Made by a program: the position numbers and the translations under genes. The notes beneath the pieces are model-generated. The model was not told where the DNA came from, did not search any database, and saw nothing but the letters and a program-made list of their open reading frames with translations. Shown here one piece after another: positions 36,351 through 50,300 of a stretch of DNA of 64,000 nt (position 1 is its first letter; the number at the start of each line of letters is the position of its first letter). Origin of the DNA: Synanceia verrucosa (lineage: Eukaryota; Chordata; Actinopteri; Perciformes; Synanceiidae); the NCBI GenBank assembly GCA_029721515.1, contig CM056556.1, positions 16,049,598 through 16,113,597 on the forward strand. Direction: 5' to 3'.

Positions 36351-39300
36351 CCTATTCTCTTTAAGACTGCTGAGTCATTTGGTGAAGCTCTGCAAGCTGA
36401 ATTAAGGGTCCATGTTTACTTCCTGCCATCTTGTGTCATTTACAAACACTGCAACAGGAAATAAACTGGGACACATTTGAACTGTTTACCATGTCATAGT
36501 TGTAAACATAAACACTAAATCGGTCCCAGTGTATTTACTGTTGCAGTGTATGTGAATGACATAAACTGACAGGAAGTAAACAACATTGGTTGGAAGGTTA
36601 TACACTGTCCTTTGCCGTGGCCTATCCACAGCTATTTGTTTGACATTTCAGTCTGTGAGATTAAATAAATCATAGCCTGCATACACATTTTTAAATTGTT
36701 ATCAGATACCTATATTTATTAGGTATACCACCACTTTTGGATTAATGGACTCCACATGCTGTGTGTCCATATCGACACAGGAAGTCCACTATGAACTATT
36801 TTGACTGAAAGCAATGCAGTATGAAATGAATCACACACTACTGTTATCCATTTCAATAAGTCTCGACCATTATTGTCAAATACAGGTATGTGGCTGTGTT
36901 TTTAAACTATCTATGGATGAATTACTTCAGTGTCTTAATTTATGACTTATGTAAGGCAGAACTGCCAAGACGCAATGCACAGAATATCACAGACTATAAA
37001 CTTTAAATATGCTTTTTCTTTCGGTAACTGTTCTGTAGATCTGAAGAGCTGTTATAACTTGTCTTCTAAAACATGTTGAGATAAATATTAGAGATGTTGG
37101 CATTCACTGTGAAAGTTTCTCTCTAAGTACCGCTGTGACATCTGTTAGTGTCAGTTTATACATATTGTGTGTTTAAGGGCCCCATACCCGTTTACTACAT
37201 GTACCATACTTTATACTACTGCCAACCATCTCTTCAATTGTGGCATGGTGTTTTAAGATCTTTGAGTTAACTTTTATTGCCTACCGGGATAGCGGGTAGC
37301 CAGGATTTTAAAAATACTGAGGTACTTGAGTATAAATTGGCCCAGCATGCAGCGCCTCAGAAATGTTTGACTAGTCACCAAAAACAAATCTTCTCTTCTT
37401 TAACACAACAAAATTCTGATATTTTATTAATGAATCAATTTAACCTTTCAGATATATCTTCTCCCCACACAGGAAAAACGGAAATTGGTACTGTCTTGTA
37501 TTATAAGGCTAATGATCTGCCACTAACTTTCATTTCTAACATTTGAAGTTCCCACCAGCGCCACACTGTCTCCCTTTCAATTGCTATAGGCTGGATATTA
37601 GTACTGTGTACATTCAAACTACTGATATATTGATACAATGAAGTCATCATAACAGTACGGAGCCCCTATTTCCCTCGAAATATGCAACTCTTACGAATGG
37701 AAGTTACGGAAGACAGGGATCACTTTTTGGCAGACAAAATATTGATTATGATCATATGTACAGTAATAATAGCTGGTGAAAATGACTGAGTGGGCTCTAA
37801 TATAACAAATATAACCCCCATCAATGATACCATGTCATTTTTAGACAGAAAAACTGTTCAGTGACAAACAATACTGCAGTTTATTGTCCCATGTAAATAT
37901 GCCATTACAATATAAACACTTCGTTGCCACACTTGTAATTCTTTTTTTACATGAAGCCTTAAAGACATCTGTTTGCTATTGCTAACGACATAAATTTACT
38001 GCATTTGCATGTTGAGACTGATCCAGATAAAAACAGCTTTGAGTGTCATGAAAGGCGCAAAATAAATCCAAGCTATTATTCCTAGGGGTCTAGAGGGGCC
38101 AATATGGTCTGTGAAAATCAATACCTTCCATTATGTTTATAGACCTCACCTGAATACCCTTCTCAAGGTCTATTGCTTTTGATCATTTCACACAACATTA
38201 ACAATTATTTTTAACTGTCATCCACTAATTACTTTGAGTTATAAATAAAAGTTAAAACAGGTCTATGATGTCTTGTGCAAATCAAATATCTCTCCAAAAA
38301 ATATGTTTTGGCAAATGCTCATCTTTGAAGTGAGGGATATTTATGATTTGTAATTGATGGGCTCAGTATAAAATGACTGATTTAACTGTTTGATTTAACT
38401 GTGTGCCTTCAGGAGAATGTGGCTTAGATGATTTTTTTATTTTCTTCATTGATGTGACTCTACTTCCACCACAAGAGGGCAGTGGTGACACTCTTTTGAC
38501 ACAAAATAAGTGAAGCCTGTACTTCAGAGTGCAAATGAGGCCAAGGGAGGAATCAGATCACCTACTAATCTCAGAGTCTGTGTTGCTATAACTGGACACT
38601 CTACTTACCCTGTTTAATGACAACAAATGGCATAAGTTCTCAGCAATCATGCCAACTATTCACAGGATAATAGGGAGAAACAGAAGTGTTTTCCATGTGC
38701 CTAGACTTCAGTAATTAGCAGTGAAACCATATGTATCATAAATACTATCCAACAGTTTTCTGAGGCTGCCCATTTAGCAAAAAATAACATAAAAATGTTT
38801 CCAGACATATTAAAAATCATACAAAACTCATATGATAAACAAAATGCACATGTTGATGACATCTAAAATGACCTAGAGTACAAAAAGCTCAAATAAGCAC
38901 CACAGACACATAACAGAGAAAATTCATTGTCGGTCATTAAACTCTTCACTGGAATTTATTTCATAGTTAACGATCCATCAAACATGTTTTGTTTGTTCAG
39001 GTAATAAACAAAATGTGTTTACAGTGGTACTACAGTGTAGCGTATAGTGCAGACCACATGAAAAAATGGGATTAATTAGATAAACCCCTCTGAGATCTGT
39101 CTCCATTCTCTCGTAGTATGGAAACCAGATGTAAATAGGAATTCATTTGGCAAGATGAATGTATGTGAAACACGGGGGAAGTGTATAGGAACACTGCAAT
39201 GACAAATAGAGCCAGTATGTTTGGTGTCTGCTATTCATTATATCAGCATGAATTCACAACACTGTCCAGTTTAACATTATGTAACAAAAAGGTCTTACCT

Positions 39301-39744
39301 AGTGTGCATATTTCACATATTTTATTCTTTAATTCAAAGTGCTTTGCAGGCAAATTTTATTTAAGTTTTAATACAGCAGCTATTTGGGGCAAGACGCAGA
39401 TTTGTATTTGTATGAGTATAACAATCTATTAGTGCTATCATGGCAAGAGACAAATCCTGTATTATCAACTAAAGCAGACAGCTGTTGTTTTGATGATAAA
39501 ATTATAAACAGATAATAAACATAGATCTGAAATGAACACAGAGAGAGACAACAATGGAAAGTATGCGTTTTTTATTTTATTTATATTTTTGAGGCTGTGC
39601 AACATCTTGTAAATTAGGATAAATAAACATTTGTTGCATATTGTGTTACACTTTCTGTGTTGTGTAATAGCACCCTTTAATTACTCTTAGTTCTTGCTTT
39701 ATTTTTTTCTTTCTTTCTTGTTCTTATACCTGCATGTTTATATG

Positions 39745-39828
39745 TAATGCACCAACATACCAAGTCAAATTCATTATGTGTGCAAACTTACTTGGCAGTA
39801 AACTTGTTTCTGATTATGATTCTGACCT
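39745..39828 (+). repeat. L2/Rex-type LINE 3' tail
   Basis: The segment reads ATGCACCAACATACCAAGTCAAATTC, then GCAAACTTACTTGGCAGTAAACTTG and a TCTGATTATGATTCTGAC end. CCAAGTCAAATTC plus ACTTGGCAATAAA plus TTCTGATTCTGA is the well-known fish LINE 3' end. No reverse transcriptase sequence is present. Confidence 0.6.
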
Positions 39829-40257
39829 TTACCTGACAAAGACCATCTTTGTTGGAATCGCTGGCAGTGTGTCAACATATTAAGGAACATCATTGGGCAG
39901 TGTTTGAGTAGGCTTATATGTCCTGTTTTTCACCATACCTCAAATGATTTTCAGAAACATTTCAGCAAATTTATTGTCTGGTTGCCTGGCAACCTCACAA
40001 AGATGACCAGAGTCCAGGCAAAGAAACAGTCAGACATATCCTCGGTTATTGTATGGGTTAAAAAAAAAAACAACATATGATGTGTTGATCAGTGAGACTT
40101 AGAGATGCTGGCATCTGTTTCCAGTTTCCAGTCTTTATAATTAGCTGATGGTTGGTATTTGTGACAAAGACGGATGACAAGGAAGAGGAGGGGTGTCACC
40201 TCCTGCACATGATTCCCAGCTACGCCCCTGAATTCAGCAGCAGTCATATCAGGGATG

Positions 40258-40450
40258 TGAGGAGCGAAGAGAGCACAAAGAGGGAAGGGAAGAGAAAAGA
40301 CAGGGAAGGAGGAGAAGGAGGAGGAGGTCTGCGTAAACCCCGCCTCCGGTCTCGGATCCACTGGCAAGTCTTATTCACAGCCTCTCACGTTGAAGATAGA
40401 GAGAGAAAGGGGAGAAACAAGGAGAAAGGCGCACGGAGAAGAAGGGGAGC
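40258..40450. promoter_or_regulatory. Purine-rich, GC-rich probable nuak1 promoter tract
   Basis: The plus strand is almost wholly A and G at 40278-40327 and 40391-40450, with CpG-containing sequence between. It lies about 0.9-1.05 kb upstream of the nuak1 start codon, so it may sit at the transcription start or in the 5' UTR. No TATA box is evident nearby. Confidence 0.35.
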
Positions 40451-41316
40451 AGCAAAACGACCATGGCAACATCCACAACGTCTCAGCTTGAGATAGTGTC
40501 CGACCACAGCGCACCTCCTCCAGCGTCGACCACTGCACGGAGCATGCAGCCGCACAGTAAACAGAGCCCAGATGAATGAGGAGCTGTACCTGGGCCGTGG
40601 GCAAAATGAGGGTCATCTTCATCCAAAACGCCGGTTTCGTCGCAGCTTTCTCGCCTTTTAGATGTGAGTCGGTGATGTTGGCAGCGTTTAGGACGACAGA
40701 CAAGGTGAACGAGCCACAATTATTCACAGATCGATCACGCAAGTCGACTAAGGAGTGAGCAGATTAGACCGATTGATTTAGTCTTTTTCATTTTTATTAC
40801 TTTTTTTTATATATCGGAATAGAGCTTGCGCATACATTATAGACAATATATCATCTTTAAATCTAACGTGTGTTCAGCTTCCGGCATGTTGCCTGCTGTT
40901 GAAATCTGAATCCATATTTTATTACATATCGGCACTAGTAGGCTATTAATTAATATTTATCCAGTGATACAGGACTATGTGTCCAGTAATTATACAGAGA
41001 TAATGTCCGTATAAACGCTTTGTGATCGATCCATTAGTAGACTGATTAGGCCATATAATAACATGAATAGGTAGGAGTAGAAATCTCTGTTCACTTTGAT
41101 CAAAGACCATTCATTGATCAACCAAGACAATCTGGAAATGTTATTTTCCACATGTAATAATAGGCTATGACTAGTAGGCTACATGTTATTCCTTGTAATT
41201 TATTTATTTATTATTACTATTATTAGACCTATAAGTATTATATTATCAATTAATTTTAGGTAGGTAGTTTGAGATATTTAACAGTGGGTAGGTTGTTTAA
41301 ACGCCTCCCTAGAGAG

Positions 41317-44300
41317 ATGGAAACTGCTTATTTATCGCCCCACCGGGGGGCAACGCGTCCCGAGGCCCAGAGAGGCCGAACCTCAGCGGGCAAACCAGGC
41401 CGTGGTGACCTCTCGCCTCCATCTCCATCTCTGGCTCCATCTCCATCTCCATCCCTACCTCTACCTGCCAGCGCCTCACCTGAAGAGACCCCGGCAAGTA
41501 GTGATGGGCGGAGGAACTCAGGCGTGAAGAAACACCACCACAAGCATAACCTTAAACACCGCTATGAGCTGCTGGAGACACTGGGAAGAGGCACCTATGG
41601 CAAAGTCAAGAAGGCCATTGAGCGACACTCTGGCAGAGAGGTGAGCCACTTTAAGCAGTTGCAAACATCTGTCACCATGCTTTTAGTCGGCCCAGGTGCC
41701 TGTTGTTGTGCTAGCCATTACCAAAAAGGAAAAAAAAACACTGGTCGTAAAATACTGTAAGTGCTTTGTTGCTCTCATAGGCGTGTGCATGTCCTCCCCT
41801 CCTCTGAGAATTCCACTCATGCTCAAAAGGGCCCATGGGGCCACAGAGTGGAGGCTGCACACTCCATGTCCTATGAGGGGCCACACGACCGGATGCTAGA
41901 GTGCAAATCCAGCTACTGACTGACCAATGTGACTCCAGTGATCCCAAGCATCATGGAAAACAGCTAACTGTCCCCCAGAGATACTACCAGGGCCCACTCA
42001 CATTTTATTTTTGCTCAGTGTGTTATCTTTTCTGTTTTTGTTTTGAATCTGAGTTGGTGAGTTTGCATTGGTTTCAATGCGACTCTGTTTCTGTATATTA
42101 AGAGTTATTGACTGTATTTGTCCACCACCTGCTGTAATGTAATGCAGACCAGTCTCCAAATATTATTTTATTTCCCCCTGTGGCAAAATTTGACCCCTGT
42201 GCCCATTCTGGTGCAGGACATGAGAAACAGTCATGCACTGAGAGTGCCAGGGGGAAACTTAGTATAGGTCAGCAATGCCCTGCAAAGGTTTCACAGCGGC
42301 TGCATGATTGATTTGGGGACTGTAAAGCCTCCAGTAGGGCTTACTCTCTCTTGGCCTGTCCCACTTGGCTCCTTGTCCTGTCTTAAGTATATTTTTCTGT
42401 TTACTATTACCATGGCAGCAGTTCTAATGTAGTAACCCAGCAAGTATTTTACTTTCACTTGCAATATGAAATTGAATGTTTAACTGGAAGGGCCAGTTGA
42501 TCAGGTACACCTAGCTAAAACTATTGCAAAGTACTACAATAAATCCTACCTTCATGGAGGTTATACCATTTTTCAGAATAGCATCTGTATTGCACTACGC
42601 AGCCGAAGTGTTTTTTCTTATTTAGCCTACCCTCACAGCAGAAATGAAGGAAACAAAATAATAGAAATACTGTAGAAGTATAGAAATACTTCTTTGTAGG
42701 TCAAAACTCTGGCATGATGCCTTCCTTTCTCCTGTAATCTGCTGCAATGCCCTGAGTGTAGCATTTAGACTTTAAATAGCATCCCAGTAAAGTATAGGAC
42801 TTCCTTGCACTACTGTGCATTGCGTGGGAGTTTGTATATATTAGGAAGTCCTTTGTGAATCAACACCTTTGCACATGGCACACTGGCAGAAAACAGACAG
42901 ACACAGGCCACGTGTGTCTGGCACTGCATTGCTAGAGTTTACTTGACCTCTGACTCAAAGTCAGTCCCTTGTGTCCATATGGCGGATACAGCCGTGTGGT
43001 GAGACTGTTATGCAATAATCTCGCGTCCCTTCACCTTTTTTCTTGGTTCGTTCCACGAAATGAGAAGAGCAGAGTGAACTAAGTGAGGAGACAGACTGAG
43101 AAAGTTTTGTGTGAGACTGACTGTTTGTATGCACATGTGTGGAATGAGCTGAAGGCATTCGAGAAAGATTGATTAGATGTGGGCACTGTTAGTGTGTCAG
43201 CGAGCGTGGAACTGAGTGACTGTCTGCTTTAATCTGCTCAGCCTTATGTCGTAGTGGTTGGCAGCTCAGTGGAAAGCCAACATTATATGGAGGAGTGCAA
43301 TTAATCATAGAAGTCACTGTGCCATGTACATAGACCTTGATAATGTGTGTTTCATGTTTGTATATGAGTGTATTAATGTGCTATTTGCCATTGAGATAGT
43401 AGAAAGGTTGTGGTGACAGCCAGGCCTAAGATGGGCAGTGACACATGAAAGGCCTTCCACAGCAGGAAATGAGATTGAAGGGGAAGGTTTAATATCCTGT
43501 ATGGGGCATCCATGGCAGACAGGAGGGGGTGGGCAGTTAGCACAGAGACACAGAAAAGCCCACTACCATAACAAGAGAGGGACAGCCTCAGTTAAAGGGG
43601 TTAGAGAGACATTAATGTGAGCTTAAAGTTCCAGATTACATCACTCCCCAACAATAGATTCACTGGAGAGGTACGAGAGAGGGGAAAACACTGACATTCC
43701 TCTGCTATATGTGGTGCCGTTGATGAGGTATTTTGATTCTTCCTCCCGGTTGTGTTTGAAAATATAGTTCTCTTGAAAAGTGACGAGCCTCTTCCTCCTA
43801 CTCACCCTAGCTCTGACTCACACACACACTCTCAACACAAAAGATGATCATGCTCTGTAGAGAACACAGAGAAGGGTAAGCTTGTGAATACTTCATCTAT
43901 TTTAATGGCCTGAGAAAGCACAGGAAGATGTCAGGCTCTAGTGAAGCGAAACATGGTTGGCCCCATACCTGGCAGGGGCCAGCATGGGCAGCAGTGCAGT
44001 GCCTGTTTACTGTGAGTGACAGTAATAGGGATCCACTTAAGGACAAGCATAGCTCTGTCAGCCAGCCCAGGCCAGCTGGCAAGTGGCTGATCTACAGTCC
44101 TGTTTAATGATCCACATCGGGGTCAGGGCAAGGGAACATGAGGAGATGCACAAGACATACCTGGCTTTGTCTCAAGCCCAATGTGGGAGAGTTTCCTCAT
44201 TCAATGAGTTAACATACAGTGGAATGAAGATCATGGCTGTTGAAGACTGATTACTACCCTACCCTACTTTTGGTTGTAGCAGTTATACAGAGAAATTTGG

Positions 44301-47300
44301 CTTGGCTTGGTTTGTAAGTAACTTTTGGAGGCCACTTCTCAGTTGTTGCCTAAATTAATGAATTCCTGAATTACATTAAATCCAGGAAGGTGACTCACAT
44401 TCTGCCTCTCTGTTAAACAGGAAAGTCAAAAATGTTACTCGCGTTTAGGGAATCAGTGATAAAAATGTTGATGAATCTGATGAGGTAAAGGAAAACATCA
44501 GCGTTAAGACACAACACAACTTTTACCAATTACGAGCTCAGCATGTGGACCCCCTGGACCCCATCTTGTTTATTATGGTATCATTTCTTTAAATTCTATG
44601 TAATCAAGGCATGCTCTGGAAGGGAACTATTCCGGTTTGGGGTTATTTTTATTGATGTACACGGTAATTAGCTTGGCACTCGCTACTGCCTGTGGTTTTC
44701 TGCAGAATGGAATAAAGCTGGGCTCCTCAGAATACGACCGCTTAGCTAGAAGAGGACAAAAGTTTAAACTAACAGAATTCAGAGCGAACAGACTGTATAG
44801 AGACCCGATCAAAGCAAACTCAGAACTCAATCCAGAATGTTTAGGCTACAATTATAGTGACATGTGCTAGACTGTGTGCTCTCGTACGGTGTCTTTGGAA
44901 AAGGCCTCAAACCTCTCATTTAAGGAGCACATAGGCTAGAGGTTTGAATGCATCCAGTTGTGGCTGACTCTTACCCAGTGGCAATGCCATGTCAGTGAAA
45001 AATCGTGGAATCAAGTTTAGTTGCTGAGTGGTGAACCTCTTGTAGCAGGCCCATTGGCAAGGCAAATAGACTGAATCACTTCCCCAAACCCTGCCCATTC
45101 TCCTGATTCCTCCATAAAAATCCCAGCAGGCCAGCTTCTCAGGCTGTTTCAAAAGTAGGCCATTAGCTGTTGTTAATCAGAATGACTAAAAATAAGAGAC
45201 CGGGCAGTGAAATAGTGTCTTCTCAAGGACTTTAGATGGGGGAGGAAACACGGCTGAGTGGGTGAACACTGACATGTGATGATTTATGGAGGAGCACTCT
45301 GACCTCCCTCTGAGCACTCTGTCTCCCTGCCTTCCTCCAGAGGCCGTGAACATTTAACAACTTTCTTACCTCTTTATCATCATAATCATGGTCCTCGGCT
45401 CTTTCCAGATAGACGGTTGCTATGGAAACTATGGATGTCCCGATACAACTTTTTCACTTCCGATATGATACCGTTATTGCTGCCTTGAGTACTGGTCGAT
45501 ACATATATCGATCCGATATGATGTCAGCATGAATCATACATACTTTTACTATTTTGTAGTATGGAGTGTCAGAAAAGGCTTGATCAAGTGCAAAATAACC
45601 ACTAGGTTAACTTAAACATAAGCATATTCTATAATTGAATAGAATAAATTAGAAGACCCTGAAAAGTGCTGATATCGGAGATTTTAGATGTAGGCCGATA
45701 TAATCCCATACTCATTTTTTTTGCTGATATGGGACCCATATCCAATATCAATATCTGATTGGGACACCCCTAATGGAAACCATGTGAATCTGATCTCTGT
45801 TAGAGACGGGTTGGGGAGTCTAGATCAGAAACCCAGCCCAAACTGACTAATACCTGGTTAAATGTAGGCCTACAGGTCCTGAAAGAGCACAAAGCAAGTC
45901 TCCACCATAATTTGCTCCATACCGAAAAGTATGCTGAGTAAATTACACAGTGTGACCCAAACTCTTGTTTGACTCATCTGGATGTCGTAACAACAGGGCC
46001 TGGTGTTCAAGTCAAAGGTTGTTCAGCAGGCCCTACAAATGGAATACACAGAGTTTATTGAGAAAATATACCCTATGTACACAATACAGTACATGTGTTG
46101 CCTCACATGTTTTACTGAGATAGACAGACATCACATGGTGTGCAGCATGTACTCTTTAAGAGCCATGTACATTATAAAGTTCAGTGATAAGATAATGTCA
46201 CATAAATGCGCTCTGCTCTTGTTTTCCCATTCGGAATCAATACATCATACAAGTAATACATCAATGTAATCAGTTTAAATTGAAAGGAAAGTATTTTGTA
46301 TCTGTTTGTGTGAAATCCATACTGTTATGTTGTCTATAAATCAGCTGATCAAAGCATCTTCTGTCATTTGTTTCCAGGTGGCTATCAAGTCGATTCGAAA
46401 GGAGAAGATCAAGGACGAGCAAGACATGGTTCACATCCGCCGAGAGATTGAGATCATGTCATCCCTCCGCCACCCACACATCATCTCTATATATGAAGGT
46501 TAGGGTTTGCTGCATGTGTGGACACACACACACACACACACATACGTCCCAAACACATCATTCTCACTTATCTGCCTTGAGCACAAAAACAAAAAAACAC
46601 ACATGTCCAAAATTCACCCTTCCCACAGTTTATTTGGCACTTGTGGCCAAGCTGCAGGATCGTCATGTTATGACATGCAGATGTCATAATAAGACCTGGA
46701 CTACAGCTCTGGGATGTTATTCATCTCCTCTGCTTTGGGCCAGTAAAAGTTTGGATGGCTTTGACAGCATGCATCTGGATCTTTCTGAATGTGTGTGTGT
46801 ATGTGTGCACGTATGTGTTGAAAGTTTGTGTGTGTAAGAGGGGTGGTATTCGAAGGGATTGCCTCTCCCACATCTAAGGGTTCTCATCTCTTGTCTTCTC
46901 TGGTCTTGATCTCAGGGCCAGACATCTGATGATACTTAGGGATGACTGCAGCTGGGAACCAGACTATACTTACACTGTGTGTGTATGTGTGCACATATGT
47001 GTGTCTGCATAAGTCTTTGTGTATATACTGTATGTGTCTATGTGTTTGTAAATATAGGGAGACACTGAATTGACCTTACTCACCATTGCCTGCACCCTGT
47101 CTGACTCTGGTCCAATGCTATGCAGAGGGAGGAAAGGCCTTCAGCTTTCCCTGGAGCAACATCACCATATATTACCCCAGGAAGCAACTTTCCAAATATC
47201 AAAGCCTTCAAGTCAGGCTTAACTTCAGTGGAAGAAAACATAGATTAGAATTAATGGAGAGTGTAAAGGCTGAACAATTCCCATTGAATTCTTTCAACAT

Positions 47301-50300
47301 ATTGCTTGCAATTAATCATCTCTTATAATGTAGTCCTGGGCCTATGTGCAGGCAATTAAAGTCACAAAGCACTGCAGAGTGAGTAGGTTTCATATGATTT
47401 GTGACTCGTGACTATTTTTATGCCTCTGTTAACAAAACAACAATTTCAATGACCTTTTCAGGATATATACACAGGCACAATGGAAGCCGGTTGTGTGCCG
47501 CTGCCCAAACTGGTTTACCCACTGTCTTCTGTTCAGTGTCAAAGTCCCCAGGTTGTTATCAGCAATGTGATAATGTGACAAACATCTCTATTTGTCATGG
47601 GAACGTGCCAGTAGTCAGCTGGAGGGCTGAAGTGTGACCAAGTTTTATGTGTTTTGTCAGAGAATGATTAAAAGAACACCCAGCTTTATAAACTCCAGTG
47701 AGTCTGTATGGTGTTCCTGTGTGCTGCTGCTGCCTACTCGACCAGACTCATTGACCTCGCTCTTTGGTGTTTCTCCTCAAACCCGGCGTTTACTGTTGTG
47801 GCCTGGCCTCCACCCAGCCTCGCTTTAGAGATATATAGGAGGCCCCGAGATCTGTGTATCCGGCACCACCCTCTTCAGCTCCGACTAACTGCCTTGTGTG
47901 AAGCAAAGCTGAACCAGATGTGTGTGTGAAGATTGATTTTTACCACTCCCTCACATTCTTGCATCCATCAGCATGCTGTGCAGGACATTTAAAAGCTGAT
48001 TTTACTCTTCACTCCTCAGGCTTAACTTATCCTAGTTATCCTTGTAAATGCTACATCTAACTAAAATATTAGTAGCTTTTACATGTATGTGGTGACCGAC
48101 TGTGACTGAAGCAGTTAAAGTTAAATGGATATTTTACACAATATAATCTACATTCATTCACTTTTTTAGAAACACCTCAGTCAAAAATGTTTCCAATGCT
48201 TCCTTACTAAAGCTCCTTTCTCACCACGTTGACCTGGATTTTTGTGCAGCGTGAATGGGTTGTTGCGGCATTTTGACCTGGGTCAAACTACCCTCCAGTC
48301 GATCTTGGAATTTATCAGCTCGGCTTGCCTGCAGTGTGAAAGGTGTCCCACATTGTCCTGCTAAATTACTAGATGGCGTTCTCGTTTAGTCCCTGGGTAG
48401 CCTGTCAGGCTGTCATTGTGGAAGCTCCAGGACTTCGGAGATGCTCACTCTGATCTCAGAACAGAGCAAATTTTGGTCCACTCCCATGAGATCAATCTTT
48501 CTGTTGATCTCCTCGATACTGATCACCAAAGGACTGAAAATTTTTTCAAATGTGTAGTAACATGATGTTTAATGGCTGCACAAACTTGTATTAGCCCTAT
48601 GCCATTCTCGGGAAATCTCACTGATCGGGGAACAGACGATCTGGTCCACCATTTTTTATCAATCATAGCTGCACACTGGCAAGATCGCAAGGTCCGTGAG
48701 CTGCTCAGCATCCATGGAGAAGAAGATGGAGGAAAAAAATAGGCAGCAGCTCTCACAGCAGGAGATCAGCCCCACAATTGCTGGCAGTGTGAAAGCGCCC
48801 TAATGCCGAACCAAGGCAGGTGGAACTGGGTTAAAAAATCCTGCGCTGACGTTGCTAATTTCAATGTGACTGCAGTACAAATGTCTGCATCAAAAGTACT
48901 TCACCACTCTTGCGTATTACACTTTGTAGTAGTGTTCTTCATGTCCCTGCAAGCTTGTAACACTGTCTATCATCAGTTCAGGCAATAGGTGCTAATCAGT
49001 CAGATGTCAGATCCTGACCTGTGAACAAAGCCTTTTCAGTGACAGCGAGGCTGTAGTCGTGGCTGGCGAAGACCAATCAGCTGTAACAAACCCAAGTTAT
49101 GTAAGGCAGGTAATTACTTCATCGCCAGGGGTCAAAGGTAAATGGGAATGCAAGCTGAGCATTGGCTCTTCAAGCACACCTCAACCATGGATCACCATGA
49201 ATGTCACTGCAGGTCACCACTCTGTCCACCAGTCAGAGGGCTAGATATGTTTCTGCCCTCCTGAGTGCTTGGCTTACATCCCATCTCTTACCTCCTGAGC
49301 AACCAGACAGTCACAATCAGGGAGCATTACCATCACTCAGCAACTGTGTGTTTTTGTAGAGGATTATATCTTTAAAAGGACTCCAGGAGGGGTGGGGGGT
49401 GAGGAAAGTAGTGTGACAAGCTATGAAGGTGCTCACTCAAGGGTGCAGAAAGCAGAGGCCCTCACCCCTGGTGACCCTGCTGTGTGGGAAAATCAACCCA
49501 CACAATATGGAGCAACATGGCTGACAGTATTCCCTCAGCCCTTCACTCCCTCTGCCTAACCATTTTCATTCCCATCATGCCACGGCACTGGGAGAGAAGT
49601 ACGTTGCCAAGTTGAAATTATACACCAGAAGGCTAAATACTGACACAGAATAATATGTTTGGTGACTGCAGTTGGATAGGAATGCCATTACAGTAAAACA
49701 ACTGCAATAGCATTACTTTCTCCAGTCACCAGATGTGCAACAAGTCACCATTTTATTGATGTTTTCATCTCTTCTAAATGCCAACTTGAAGATGAAATAT
49801 TGTTCCGTATTCTTTGTTCTAGATTTGCTTTGGTCATATAAAAATGTAACCTGTGTGAGAAATAAAATGATGTCTATTGTAACAGAGGACACAATAAAAG
49901 TGACATGAATATGAATTGGCTTCCATTAGTATGCGCACAGAAATACACAAGAGGTGGGGATGATCTTACTCATGTTGAATGATCTATTACTTTTTCTGAC
50001 TAAATATGAGTCCAGTTGAGAAGGGGAAGTTGCACCATATTGCCATGATAAACTCTTTTACAACAATTTATGTGAAACAGAGGCTCAGTAGAATTTGGGA
50101 GTGTGTTGTGAAATGTGTCGACATGACGTGAAGGGTCAAAGCATCGCTTGATGCTTAAGTGTACCCTCTCTGTCTGCAGAGCTAACTCTTGCTCTCCTTG
50201 GTTTGGTTCCTGCTTTCACTCTGTTTTCACTCGCTCTGGTCTCTGAGGAGTGGGCTTGATTGAGTTAACAGTCCCTCCCTGTGATGTTGTGAAGGAGCCA

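Larger units (their letters stand above)
35715..41316. other. Intergenic region between mov10l1 and nuak1
   Basis: The two genes are divergent, with start codons 5.6 kb apart. The left end should hold the mov10l1 promoter and the right end (about 40.2-41.3 kb) the nuak1 promoter and 5' UTR. In between are a repeat fragment (about 36217-36350), a LINE tail (about 39745-39828) and AT-rich DNA. No exon is supported. Confidence 0.6.

Noticed and set aside
40371..40742. Open frames on both strands upstream of nuak1
   Set aside because: They lie in GC-rich probable promoter or 5' UTR sequence and resemble no known protein; the real Nuak1 start at 41317 matches the family.
44637..44870. Possible 77-codon peptide with a hydrophobic start in nuak1 intron 1
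   Set aside because: It has a signal-like start, but no cysteine pattern, no splice partners and no recognised family.
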